This document shows positions 36,495-45,071 of a stretch of 64,000 bases of DNA, in pieces. The position numbers and the translations under genes were made by a program. Position 1 is the stretch's first letter, and each line of letters opens with the position of its first letter. The stretch is from Mucilaginibacter sp. PAMC 26640 (lineage in GTDB: Bacteria > Bacteroidota > Bacteroidia > Sphingobacteriales > Sphingobacteriaceae): NCBI GenBank assembly GCA_001596135.1, contig CP014773.1, positions 4,588,001 through 4,652,000 on the forward strand. The letters are read 5' to 3'. Under the pieces are notes generated by a model, which searched no databases, had not been told where the DNA came from, and saw nothing but the letters and a program-made list of their open reading frames with translations.

Positions 36495-37925
36495 CTACCA
36501 TAAGCCGATGACCTTCCACCAAAGCCCGCCCACAATAAACCAAACCAGCAGGAACAGCACACTCATAAAAAAGCCTTGCTTCCACCAATCCTTCATGTCC
36601 ACATAAGTGCTTCCGAAAAAAATGGGTGCCGGTCCGTGCCCATAGTGTGTCAGTGCGCCCATCAGTGTAGGGCAGGCACCTAAAAAAATGGCCAGCATTA
36701 CCGGCGGTACGCCCACTGCAATACCAACCGCTAAGAAAACAGAGTACATTGCGGCTACCTGCGCAGTTGCACTGGCGAACATGTAATGGCAATAAGAGTA
36801 TACCAATATGATAAGCGGAAAAGCCAACTGCCAGCTAAATTGCTTCATGCTGCCGCCCACCAAATGGCCAAACCAGCCTATTAACCCGAGCGAATTAAGG
36901 TATGAGCCCATCATTACCAAAGCAGAGAACCATACGATGGTATCCCATGCGCCTTTTTCAGATTTAACATCTTCCCAGGTTAGCACTCCGCAAAGCAATA
37001 GGATGCAAAGGCCGATAAGTGCGCCAGTGGTGGCATCTATCGATACCAGGTTGCCAAAGATCCAAAGAACCAGCAAAATGATAAATGTGGCTACCATGAG
37101 CCATTCCTGCAGGGAAATCCGGCCCATTTCCTTCAGCTTTTCAGCAGCCATTGCGGGTGCTTCCTTGGTTTGCTTTAATTCGGGCGGGTAAAACTTATAA
37201 AGAAATAGCGGTACCAACATAAAACAAACCAGCCCGGGTACAGCTGCTGCCATGGCCCAGCTACCCCAGGTTATCGTTACTCCTAAATCCCGGGCAAATT
37301 TTTGGGCCATAGGATTACTGGCCGTTGCGGTAAGGAACATCACCGAGGTGATCATATTGGCATTGTAGCTGCTTAGGGTGAGAAATGCCCCTATCTTGCG
37401 GTGTGTTTCGGGTTTTTCCGGTTCGGAACCCATATTCACCGCTATAGATTTCATGATTGGGAATATCACCCCGCCTGCACGTGCCGTATTGCTGGGGATA
37501 GCAGGTGCCAGGATCAGGTCGGCGGTATTTAAACCGTAGGCCAAGCCCAATGTGCTTTTACCAAACAGTTTTATAAAGTTATAAGCCAACCGGTTACCCA
37601 ACCCAGTTTTAATAAAACCCCGGGCAATAAAAAAGGCAAGACCGATGAGCCAGATGGTTGAATTTCCAAAACCGCTTAAAGCATTTTTAATAGCATCAAC
37701 AGGTTTACCCGGTGCCAACACCTGGGTACTGGCACAAAGTGTAATACCCAGCATAGCCATGGTACCCATAGGCGCTGCTTTTAATATAATGCCAACAATG
37801 GTTGCCACAAAAATGGCCAGTAAATGCCAGGCATTTGGTTTTACGCCTTCGGGTACCGGTATAAACCAGATAACGAGGCCAACCACCAGGGTGATGGCTA
37901 ACGATTTTAAATTGATCTCTTTCAT
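36495..37925 (-). CDS. DASS-family (SLC13) dicarboxylate/anion carrier
   Basis: A 476-aa inner-membrane carrier with about 11-12 helices. The first 'SNT' substrate/sodium motif is in 'APAIPSNTARAGGVIFPI'; the repeat lies near 'SATAQVAAMYSVFLAVG'. It resembles the CitT/2-oxoglutarate-malate branch. Position between a porin gene (8 nt upstream) and sdhCAB suggests C4-dicarboxylate uptake or fumarate/succinate exchange. The exact substrate is inferred from context. Confidence 0.9.
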   Translation of the reverse strand: MKEINLKSLAITLVVGLVIWFIPVPEGVKPNAWHLLAIFVATIVGIILKAAPMGTMAMLGITLCASTQVLAPGKPVDAIKNALSGFGNSTIWLIGLAFFIARGFIKTGLGNRLAYNFIKLFGKSTLGLAYGLNTADLILAPAIPSNTARAGGVIFPIMKSIAVNMGSEPEKPETHRKIGAFLTLSSYNANMITSVMFLTATASNPMAQKFARDLGVTITWGSWAMAAAVPGLVCFMLVPLFLYKFYPPELKQTKEAPAMAAEKLKEMGRISLQEWLMVATFIILLVLWIFGNLVSIDATTGALIGLCILLLCGVLTWEDVKSEKGAWDTIVWFSALVMMGSYLNSLGLIGWFGHLVGGSMKQFSWQLAFPLIILVYSYCHYMFASATAQVAAMYSVFLAVGIAVGVPPVMLAIFLGACPTLMGALTHYGHGPAPIFFGSTYVDMKDWWKQGFFMSVLFLLVWFIVGGLWWKVIGLW

Positions 37926-37933
37926 GATAGTAA

Positions 37934-39079
37934 TTAAAAGCGTACCTGTAGTTGGAGATAAGCCAGGTTATGATTGTAAGCTGTAGTAAGGGGTATATTT
38001 TTTTGGTATAGATCGATAGATACGCCCAGCTGGAGCGCAGCGTAAAAATCGTCAGCAAATATTAGCGAAGCGTTGGGGATAATTGTTTGCCTTGCGTTAT
38101 GGGCAAGCTTATAGCTTTCATTAAAATATTCGTAGCGGGATGAGAATTCTATGGCTCTAACCCTGCGCATATTGGCATTATATCTAACAATCGGGAAGAT
38201 GTAAAAACCCTGCATGCGCACATCTTTCAGGATAGGCTTTACCGTTAAAGTATTGTACAAGGCAAAATTTGTCCCGGTTTTATATTCACCGCCCAAACTA
38301 ACATCCCATTTGCTGTTCAGTGCTAAGCCGCCTTTAAAATCTATCCCGAGTGCAGTGCCTTTACCGGCCCCCAAACTTCCCTGGCCTGCATTAATGCCCA
38401 ATGTTAGGCCTTTAAGAAGGTCGCCCTCCAAACGCGCATAAAAGTTTTTAGTATTATCGTTATCATTGGCCTGGTTACGGTTATTGCCGTTGTAGGCCCC
38501 TGCGTAATACCTTAGCTGGCCACCTTTGTTGATGTTGCCAAATACAGCCACACCCGTTTGGAAGCTTTGCCAGCCGCTTGCGCCAAAGGCATAGTATTGG
38601 TTGGAGTAATCAAGCGTGCGAATAATATCGTTAGGCACAACATCCTCAATACCGAAAAAAGGCCTGAACTGACCAGCCTGCACATTAAAGTGGTTATTTA
38701 GCGAATATTTAACATAGGCGTTCTCCAGCACTTTATTAGCCGGATCGCTGCTGAATTCTGCAAAGTTCATCAGCAGGTTAGCTGAGAAGTGGTCATTGAC
38801 GGTACCTTTTACTACAAAGCGCACCCGTTTCAACATAAATGTGTTGGTGATCTTAGGGGTAGTGGCCGTCGCATCAAAGTTCTTACCGTTCACATCTACA
38901 TTTTTGGTGAGCGAGCCCAGGAACCGGGTTTGAAGAAGACCGGCGAAGGTGATAGATCTTTTATAGGTGGAAAAGTTTTTTATAGTATCGGTATTCACTT
39001 TGAAGTTTGCACCTGCTAGTTGTGCTGTAGCCCGTAAGCAGACAAAGTGAAACAGGATGAGAAAGGTGATATTTTTCAA
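37934..39079 (-). CDS. Outer-membrane porin (OprO/OprP-like)
   Basis: A 381-aa beta-barrel: signal peptide (~1-19), alternating strands such as 'NTFMLKRVRFVVKGTVNDHF' and 'FNVQAGQFRPFFGIEDVV', and a C-terminal strand ending in Phe ('LAYLQLQVRF'), the usual barrel-assembly signal. It heads the operon porin-DASS-sdhCAB and probably admits the dicarboxylate to the periplasm. Phosphate selectivity, typical of the named family, should not be assumed. Confidence 0.88.
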   Translation of the reverse strand: MKNITFLILFHFVCLRATAQLAGANFKVNTDTIKNFSTYKRSITFAGLLQTRFLGSLTKNVDVNGKNFDATATTPKITNTFMLKRVRFVVKGTVNDHFSANLLMNFAEFSSDPANKVLENAYVKYSLNNHFNVQAGQFRPFFGIEDVVPNDIIRTLDYSNQYYAFGASGWQSFQTGVAVFGNINKGGQLRYYAGAYNGNNRNQANDNDNTKNFYARLEGDLLKGLTLGINAGQGSLGAGKGTALGIDFKGGLALNSKWDVSLGGEYKTGTNFALYNTLTVKPILKDVRMQGFYIFPIVRYNANMRRVRAIEFSSRYEYFNESYKLAHNARQTIIPNASLIFADDFYAALQLGVSIDLYQKNIPLTTAYNHNLAYLQLQVRF

Positions 39080-39533
39080 ATGGCGATGATAAAAGAACGT
39101 TCAATTAAATTTTGCAAGGGTGCTTAAAGTCAGTTTGGAATTCACAAACCTGAATAGCTTAAGATGACTGGTAAACTTTAAAACCTGGATACCACGTTTA
39201 CAGTGTTTACCCATTGATCAAAAACTGATTGGTAAGCGGTTTAAGCAGAATAGCTGGTTAGCGAAGCTATTAGTTCCCGCAGAATGCCTTTTGGGCGATC
39301 TGAGCAGCATTCTTATAGTCCAGATGCAACCGTAATTGCTGCGCGCTAATGTTGAAGAGGGTGTGTTGATTAACATGCCGTAAAGATGACCCCATTAAAG
39401 AGGCGTTTAGATGATGGTGGGCATCTAAAAAAATGATGCCTACAGGTGGATAAGTTGATGCGTATCACTTTATCCGCCAGTAGGCATCGTATCTTTTAAC
39501 GCGGCCGCAAAAGTCTCTACCCAATCCAAACCT
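39080..39533. other. Intergenic region dense in inverted repeats; candidate structured RNA
   Basis: 454 nt without a coding frame. Perfect or near-perfect hairpins occur at 39249-39271 (AATAGCT/AGCTATT) and 39281-39313 (AGAATGC/GCATTCT). A 54-nt hairpin spans 39435-39488: GATGCCTAC/GTAGGCATC, then GGTGGATAAG with TTTATCCGCC, then TGAT-GCGT-ATCA. The segment GTGGGCATC (39417-39425) can pair with GATGCCTAC (39435-39443) instead, giving mutually exclusive folds. All wobble pairs are G-U on the plus strand, pointing to a plus-strand RNA. Confidence 0.5.
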
Positions 39534-39549
39534 TTAATGGTCGGATTGG
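39521..39549 (-). terminator. Hairpin at the end of the usp gene
   Basis: On the minus strand CCAATCC pairs with GGATTGG and ACC with GGT, overlapping the stop codon. No strong T-run follows, so termination is likely but not certain. Confidence 0.5.
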
Positions 39550-40391
39550 TAAACCAACAAGGGTATGGATATATGCGCGGCCATCTTTTGGGTATGGCTC
39601 AGTTTTAAGATATCATCAATAAAATCATAGGGCCCGTGGTTCATAGCCAGCATGTCAATCTGCCCGTGTTCGCAAAGCCATTCTAAACCTTTTTCGGGAG
39701 TGCTATCCTTTAACGCCCGGTAATAAATATGCGGGTAGTCAGCCTGGTTTGATAAGGTAGTTAGCAATTGGTCTATCAAAGGCTGCAGGGCGGTAGAATG
39801 ATCATTTTTTTTGTGAATATGCGTTAACAATATATCAGCATTTAAAAGCCTGGCAAAGGCTATCAGTTTGTAAATAGATGGGATATCTTTTTCAACCTGG
39901 TTAAAATCTGTAGCAAAGGCAATCTTTTTAATTTTCCCGATAGGTGATTTGGGCGGGATGATTAGAAGGGGTTTGGCTACGGTATCAATTAGCATGCTGC
40001 AGTGATTACCTGATAAAAAGCTGCTGAGACCATCACTGGCGTGGCTGCCGGTTATCACTATGTCTATTTCGGCATCAGTCAGGTGTTCTACTACATCCGT
40101 AACTCTTCCGGCTTCGCTGATGTAGTTTACAAGGGGTTTAAAAGTATCAGAATAATCGTTTTCTTCCAGGTGAGCTTTCAACCTTTGAAGTTCGGCGATG
40201 CTGTAGGCGCTCAATTCCTCGCCCTGAGAAGCGGGCCAAATAATCGTTCCGGCCTGTGGAATTTCTGCGGGAACCGTTACCACGTTTGCCAAAATGATAT
40301 TGGCTTTGATTTGTTTGGCCAGGTTATAACCGTAAGCTGCGGCGTGGGCGGCAGTTGTCGAAAAATCTGTTGAAATGAGTATGGTTCTCAT
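39534..40391 (-). CDS. Universal stress protein, two Usp domains
   Basis: A 285-aa tandem Usp protein. Domain 1 (~1-146) starts 'MRTILISTDFSTTAAHAAAY' and domain 2 (~150-280) starts 'KIKKIAFATDFNQVEKDI'. Each has the Asp at the end of the first strand. The ATP-binding G-x2-G-x9-G(S/T) pattern is partly kept in domain 1 ('TGSHASDGLSSFLSGNHC'). Such proteins are often anaerobiosis-induced. It lies 101 nt downstream of the 631-frame enzyme gene and may share its transcript. Confidence 0.9.
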   Translation of the reverse strand: MRTILISTDFSTTAAHAAAYGYNLAKQIKANIILANVVTVPAEIPQAGTIIWPASQGEELSAYSIAELQRLKAHLEENDYSDTFKPLVNYISEAGRVTDVVEHLTDAEIDIVITGSHASDGLSSFLSGNHCSMLIDTVAKPLLIIPPKSPIGKIKKIAFATDFNQVEKDIPSIYKLIAFARLLNADILLTHIHKKNDHSTALQPLIDQLLTTLSNQADYPHIYYRALKDSTPEKGLEWLCEHGQIDMLAMNHGPYDFIDDILKLSHTQKMAAHISIPLLVYQSDH

Positions 40392-40492
40392 TGAAATTGT
40401 TTTTTACTATTTTGATCCGGAATAAACTAATGCCGGCCCTACCGTACGAGCATAAAACTCGGTGCAGCTTATATAAACTTATTGAGTCCCGC

Positions 40493-42274
40493 TTAAATGG
40501 AGATGCTGTTGAGCTTTATTTCAGAAGCCCCTAACTCTTCGTACCAGCTATGCATTAGCTGCGACGCCTGATCCGGCACATCGCTGAACAACTGTTTGTA
40601 GTAGGCTATCCCACTTTGCAGTTGTGCTTTAAATTTAACAAACTGTTTTACCTTCTTATCGTTAAGTTCTTTTAACTGCGATTGAAGATCGGTTTGCAAA
40701 TAATCGATATACAGGTTAAGTTCTTTGATAAACATATGCGGCCGCTTAACATTAGCCAACAGATCCAGTTTACCATAAATGTGCTTCACCATTTCATCCA
40801 GCGAATACGCCCTGCTAAAGTAGGCCAGGTTAGGCCCGGGGCAAACGGCAACTGCTGTGTTTTCTTTGGTTTTGGCGATGTTGTATTTGATATATACCGA
40901 CGAGCAGAGTCCTTCGCAAAGGCAGATCTTTTCCGTTATGGCATTATATTGTTCCTCATATACATCAGCGTTAAGGCCCGAGGCCTGCAATTGTTTTATT
41001 TTTAAATGCTGATATTCCCTGGACGCTGTGCAGATGGGTTGTACGGTAAATTCGGTATTGGTACACAGATATTTTTTAGTACAGGGGCTGCCTGGTTTCC
41101 CTGCCGCCATTCTCGCCAGCCTTTGCGTTTCACTGCCGGCAGGCTTAAAGTTATTAAACAGGATGCCCAGTGGGGATGAAGCGCTTAGGTAATAATCTTT
41201 TTCTGCCGCTACCGAAAGCTGGGTTAAGGTTTCATCGTCTACATTAGTGGCTTCGGGAACTAATAAAAACGGGCTCCCCCATCCGGTCGCGTCCACCTCA
41301 TAGTTTTTTACCAGGAAGTCGTTCTCTGCTGCGGTGCCAATGCCCCCCTGCACACTTAGCCTTTGTTTGGGGGAGGCTTCGCAAATTATACCCCTTTGCA
41401 ATAATGCCGGCCGATACAGCTCCTGTAGTTCTTCCGCCATCTCAGCCCGCTTTTGTTTAAACTCCTCCAGTATCGGGCCCAACAGGTATCCCTCTGTAGC
41501 AAAGGCATGCCCGCCGCAATTCAGGCCCGATTCTATCCGGAATTCGGACACCCACAAGCCTTTTTTTGCCAGGAATTTGGCCTGGATCAATGCAGACCTG
41601 AAATCGCTTACTTTTAAAATGATCTTCTTCTGCAGTTCGCCATTTTCGTTTGGAAAAAATGCGTCGAAAGTTTCGAGATAACTATATAGTTTGGGATTCA
41701 TGCCCGCCGATAGGATAACCGATGAGCAAAGGCTACTATTAGCAAATCCTCGCAGGGCTGCCTGGGCATCCGTGTGCTCATCTCCCATATAATCTCCCGC
41801 AGCAGTAAAGTTCATCCGGTCTACTTTCGACATGATATTTACATCAATGGCGCCTTTAGTCATGCCATGCCGCAAAAGTTGCTGGAAAATCTGCTTGCTA
41901 ACGCCCTCGGGGTATTCCGTCATCAGGTCATAACCGGCTTTTAACTGGGAGTTATCGGGCAGCAATTCAAAATAACGGCAAATATCGCTGCCATTTTCAA
42001 ATGGCTGATTTCGTAGATCATCAAACTGCATCGTAACCAATTCATCCACAAGGTTTAAATAGGCTGTGATCCGGCGTGCCCTGGCGTCGACTGATTTTTT
42101 GGCAATAGGTATAAATGGCAAATTATTTTCAACAGCATGATATTCGCGCATCCGTTCTATGAGGTCATCGTCAACAATAGACAAAACGGACGAGATGCCG
42201 TAGCGGGCAACTTTCAACGGCGTATCGATAGAAAAACCCAAACCTAAAACGGGGATATGAAAAGTGTGGCTCAT
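40493..42274 (-). CDS. NPD/glutamate-synthase-like flavoprotein with Cys-rich C-terminal part
   Basis: Not assigned to a named enzyme. I use the ATG at 42274 (593 aa); a frame opening at 42388 would run through the FNR-like palindrome. The N-terminal ~360 residues look like a nitronate-monooxygenase/FMN TIM barrel: 'IPVLGLGFSIDTPLKVARYG', 'GGHAFATEGYLLGPI' (His256) and 'SVQGGIGTAAENDFLV'. After residue ~390 come seven spaced cysteines (398, 404, 415, 451, 453, 457, 478), including 'CLCEGLC', which could hold a metal or Fe-S cluster. It is divergent from ccoI with a shared FNR-type site, so it probably works at low oxygen. Confidence 0.8.
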   Translation of the reverse strand: MSHTFHIPVLGLGFSIDTPLKVARYGISSVLSIVDDDLIERMREYHAVENNLPFIPIAKKSVDARARRITAYLNLVDELVTMQFDDLRNQPFENGSDICRYFELLPDNSQLKAGYDLMTEYPEGVSKQIFQQLLRHGMTKGAIDVNIMSKVDRMNFTAAGDYMGDEHTDAQAALRGFANSSLCSSVILSAGMNPKLYSYLETFDAFFPNENGELQKKIILKVSDFRSALIQAKFLAKKGLWVSEFRIESGLNCGGHAFATEGYLLGPILEEFKQKRAEMAEELQELYRPALLQRGIICEASPKQRLSVQGGIGTAAENDFLVKNYEVDATGWGSPFLLVPEATNVDDETLTQLSVAAEKDYYLSASSPLGILFNNFKPAGSETQRLARMAAGKPGSPCTKKYLCTNTEFTVQPICTASREYQHLKIKQLQASGLNADVYEEQYNAITEKICLCEGLCSSVYIKYNIAKTKENTAVAVCPGPNLAYFSRAYSLDEMVKHIYGKLDLLANVKRPHMFIKELNLYIDYLQTDLQSQLKELNDKKVKQFVKFKAQLQSGIAYYKQLFSDVPDQASQLMHSWYEELGASEIKLNSISI

Positions 42275-42353
42275 GATTAAACAGATGGATAAGAAATGGC
42301 TTTTATCAGCAATTTCAATTTCCAAAGGTATCCTGGTCCGCAGTTTCAAAAAC

Positions 42354-42365
42354 TGACTAAGGTCA
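42354..42365. promoter_or_regulatory. FNR/FixK-type site between the flavoprotein gene and ccoI
   Basis: TGACTAAGGTCA, a TGAC-N4-GTCA palindrome. On the plus strand a -7-like CAGATTTG begins 45 nt downstream (42411), and the ccoI ATG is 74 nt from the site. On the minus strand the flavoprotein ATG is 80 nt away but no clear -7 box is seen. Confidence 0.65.
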
Positions 42366-42438
42366 CTTTTCTGCGTATTGGTGGTCACGTTTTACCGAAA
42401 CTAAAGGCTGCAGATTTGAAGACTAAAAACCCCGGGGA

Positions 42439-44832
42439 ATGCAGCAGTATACAACCATAGAAAAATCCGCCTGTTATCATTGCGGCGATGATTGTGAAAC
42501 GCAAGAATATATTATTGAGGATAAAAGCTTTTGTTGCCGTGGATGCAAAACTGTGTACGAGGTATTATCGGCCAGTAAAATGGGGAATTATTATAGCTAT
42601 AATGATCACCCCGGTTTTAATCGTGCCCGTACAGACAAGCGGTTTGAATATTTAAGTTCGACAGATATTGTTAACGAATTGATAGACTATACAGACAGCC
42701 AGGTAACCATCGTCACTTTTTATATTCCACATATCCATTGCAGTTCCTGCCTGTGGCTGCTGGAGCAACTGCACAAGATTAACCCGGCTATACATTACTG
42801 CCGGGTTGATTTTTTGAAAAAGCAATTGAACATCCGTTACGATCATCAAAGGATTAATCTACAGCAAGTGGTAGAGATTTTGTACGATATAGGTTACGAA
42901 CCGCTGATCAGCCTGCAGGATGTCATCAAAAAACAGAACCAAGTAATAAAAGACAACCTGGTACCCAAAATAGCAGTAGCTGGTTTTTGTTTTGGGAACG
43001 TTATGTTGCTTAGTTTTCCCGAATATTTTGGGATCACAGCATCAGAACATACGCTCAGGCAGGTTTTCGGATGGCTAAATGTTCTTTTTGCGCTGCCGGT
43101 AGTATTTTACAGCGGGTGGGGCTATTTTGTTGCTGCCTGGCAAAATATTAACAAAAAAGTATTTGGGATTGATTTTCCGCTGGCGCTGGGCATCGCCGTA
43201 CTGTTTATACGAACCATTGCTGAAATAGCCACCCAAACAGGTGCAGGTTTCGCCGATACGCTTTGCGGGCTGGTCTTCTTTCTACTGATTGGTAAGTTCG
43301 TTCAGAAAAAAACCTACCACCACATCTCTTTCGAAAGGGACTACCGGTCGTTTTTTCCGGTTGCTGTTCAAGTCATAAAAAATGATGCTGTTCATGAAGT
43401 TATTTCATTGGCCCAACTAAAAACAGGTCACCGTATATTGATCCGGCATAATGAGATCATCCCTGCAGATGCTATACTGTTGAAAGGGGAAGCGCTCATC
43501 GATTTTAGTTTTGTAACCGGCGAAAGCGTCCCTGTGAAGAAAACTTTGGGCGAAGTTATTTACGCAGGCGGCAGGCAAACCGGCGAAGCTATTGAAATGG
43601 AGGTAGTTAAACCTGTTTACCAAAGTTACCTTACCCAGCTTTGGAACAACGAGGCGTTTACGCGGCAAAAGGACAGCCGGATACAAACCTTTAATGAAAA
43701 GGTAAGCAAATACTTTACTATCGCACTGCTGACTATCGCTTTTGGCTCGCTGCTTTTTTGGCTCCCCACAGATCTAAGACGGGGGATTGCTGCCTTTACT
43801 GCTGTGCTGATCGTAGCCTGCCCCTGCGCGCTTGCCCTGAGCACACCGTTTACCATGTCGGCAGCGCTCTCCATTTTCGACCGGAATTTTTTCTACCTCA
43901 AAAACGTAGCAGTTGTAGAACAAATGGCGGCTATTGATACCATTGTATTTGATAAAACGGGCACCATTACCACCGGGAACAGCAACCAGATCCAACTACA
44001 GGGGTTCATGTCGGCACAGGAACAGCAGCTGATCTACAGCGCTTGTATCAATTCTACACATCCATTAAGCAGGATGATTTGCCAATACCTTGGCAACCAG
44101 CAAAGGCTCAGCCTAAACAGGTATGCAGAAATGCCAAACCTTGGCATAATGGCAACTATTGCCGGCCAAAATATTCGTGTGGGGAATGCTAAACTGGTAT
44201 TAGGTTACAAAGAGGAAGCGACTCGAGTCACCAGGGTTTACCTGATGATTGACAACAAATTGCCTGGCTTTTTTGAATTTTCTCACAAGTATCGCGAAGG
44301 AATGCAGGACATCAGCAAACTCCAGCCGCAGTACCAGGCCTATTTACTGTCTGGTGATCAGGACCATGAACGGGAAGAACTTGGCCATTTTTTCAGGGAA
44401 GCAAATGATATGCACTTTAACCAGTCGCCACAGCAAAAGTTAAATTTTGTACAGGCCTTACAGCAGCGTGGCCGGCAGGTGATGATGATGGGCGACGGGC
44501 TAAATGATGCCGGCGCTTTAAAGCAAGGCGACCTTGGCATTGCGGTTACGGATGATGTGAATAATTTTTCGCCGGGAAGCGATGCTATTATGGATGGCCG
44601 TTCGTTTCATAAACTGCCTGCTTTTTTAAAGTTCTCTAAAGATACGGTCAACATTATCCGCTTTTCGTTTTTGATATCACTTACCTACAACTTTATTGGG
44701 CTCAGCTACGCTATTACGGGTATGCTTTCGCCGCTCACAGCCGCAATACTGATGCCTTTAAGTACTATTACCATCATCTCATTTACAAGTTTGGCCACCC
44801 ATTTCGCGGCAAAAAAAAGAAAACTGGCATGA
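42439..44832 (+). CDS. ccoI: Copper-transporting P1B ATPase for cbb3 oxidase assembly
   Basis: A 797-aa heavy-metal P-type ATPase of the FixI/CopA2 type, supplying copper to cbb3 oxidase. The N-terminus has a Cys-rich zinc-finger-like segment ('CYHCGDDC', 'FCCRGC') and an HMA domain with 'CSSC'. The catalytic core has the metal-site 'CPC' (461-463), phosphorylation Asp505 in 'DKTGTITTGN' and 'GDGLND' (685-690). About eight helices are visible. It overlaps ccoS by 4 nt. Confidence 0.95.
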   Translation: MQQYTTIEKSACYHCGDDCETQEYIIEDKSFCCRGCKTVYEVLSASKMGNYYSYNDHPGFNRARTDKRFEYLSSTDIVNELIDYTDSQVTIVTFYIPHIHCSSCLWLLEQLHKINPAIHYCRVDFLKKQLNIRYDHQRINLQQVVEILYDIGYEPLISLQDVIKKQNQVIKDNLVPKIAVAGFCFGNVMLLSFPEYFGITASEHTLRQVFGWLNVLFALPVVFYSGWGYFVAAWQNINKKVFGIDFPLALGIAVLFIRTIAEIATQTGAGFADTLCGLVFFLLIGKFVQKKTYHHISFERDYRSFFPVAVQVIKNDAVHEVISLAQLKTGHRILIRHNEIIPADAILLKGEALIDFSFVTGESVPVKKTLGEVIYAGGRQTGEAIEMEVVKPVYQSYLTQLWNNEAFTRQKDSRIQTFNEKVSKYFTIALLTIAFGSLLFWLPTDLRRGIAAFTAVLIVACPCALALSTPFTMSAALSIFDRNFFYLKNVAVVEQMAAIDTIVFDKTGTITTGNSNQIQLQGFMSAQEQQLIYSACINSTHPLSRMICQYLGNQQRLSLNRYAEMPNLGIMATIAGQNIRVGNAKLVLGYKEEATRVTRVYLMIDNKLPGFFEFSHKYREGMQDISKLQPQYQAYLLSGDQDHEREELGHFFREANDMHFNQSPQQKLNFVQALQQRGRQVMMMGDGLNDAGALKQGDLGIAVTDDVNNFSPGSDAIMDGRSFHKLPAFLKFSKDTVNIIRFSFLISLTYNFIGLSYAITGMLSPLTAAILMPLSTITIISFTSLATHFAAKKRKLA

Positions 44833-44990
44833 ACATCCTCTATTTCCTTATAGGTTGCAGCGTATTGCTGGCCCTACTTTTTTTAGCTGCTTTTTTCTGG
44901 GCACACCGCAATGGGCAAAATGACGACCTATACACAACATCCATGCGCATGCTGCTGGATGAAGAAACCGAGCCACCTGCAAAAAAGTGA
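44829..44990 (+). CDS. ccoS: cbb3 oxidase assembly protein CcoS
   Basis: A 53-aa protein. It has one N-terminal membrane helix ('IGCSVLLALLFLAAFFWA') followed by an acidic segment with 'DDLYTTSMRMLLDEE', the CcoS pattern. Its ATG overlaps the ccoI stop (ATGA). Its own TGA lies inside the FNR-like palindrome that precedes ccoN. CcoS is needed for cofactor insertion into CcoN. Confidence 0.93.
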   Translation: MNILYFLIGCSVLLALLFLAAFFWAHRNGQNDDLYTTSMRMLLDEETEPPAKK

Positions 44991-45052
44991 TGCCAATCAC
45001 TTTAGCGGATAATTCTGGTCACGCTTCAACTTCTCTGCTCCCGCTATTTTTA
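44984..45052 (+). promoter_or_regulatory. FNR/FixK-type site and promoter of ccoN
   Basis: AAAGTGAT-GCCA-ATCACTTT (44984-45003) is a perfect 8+8 palindrome with the TGAT-N4-ATCA core at 44988-44999. A -7-like TATTTTTA (7/8) begins 45 nt after the core at 45045. The ATG at 45072 is 73 nt from the core. Confidence 0.75.
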
Positions 45053-45071
45053 CACCATCTTAAAACACACT

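Noticed and set aside
39456..39467. TGATGCGTATCA, a perfect match to the FNR-type core
   Set aside because: It is the tip of the 54-nt hairpin at 39435-39488, has no -7 box at the 44-45 nt spacing on either strand, and is 377 nt from the nearest start in its direction.
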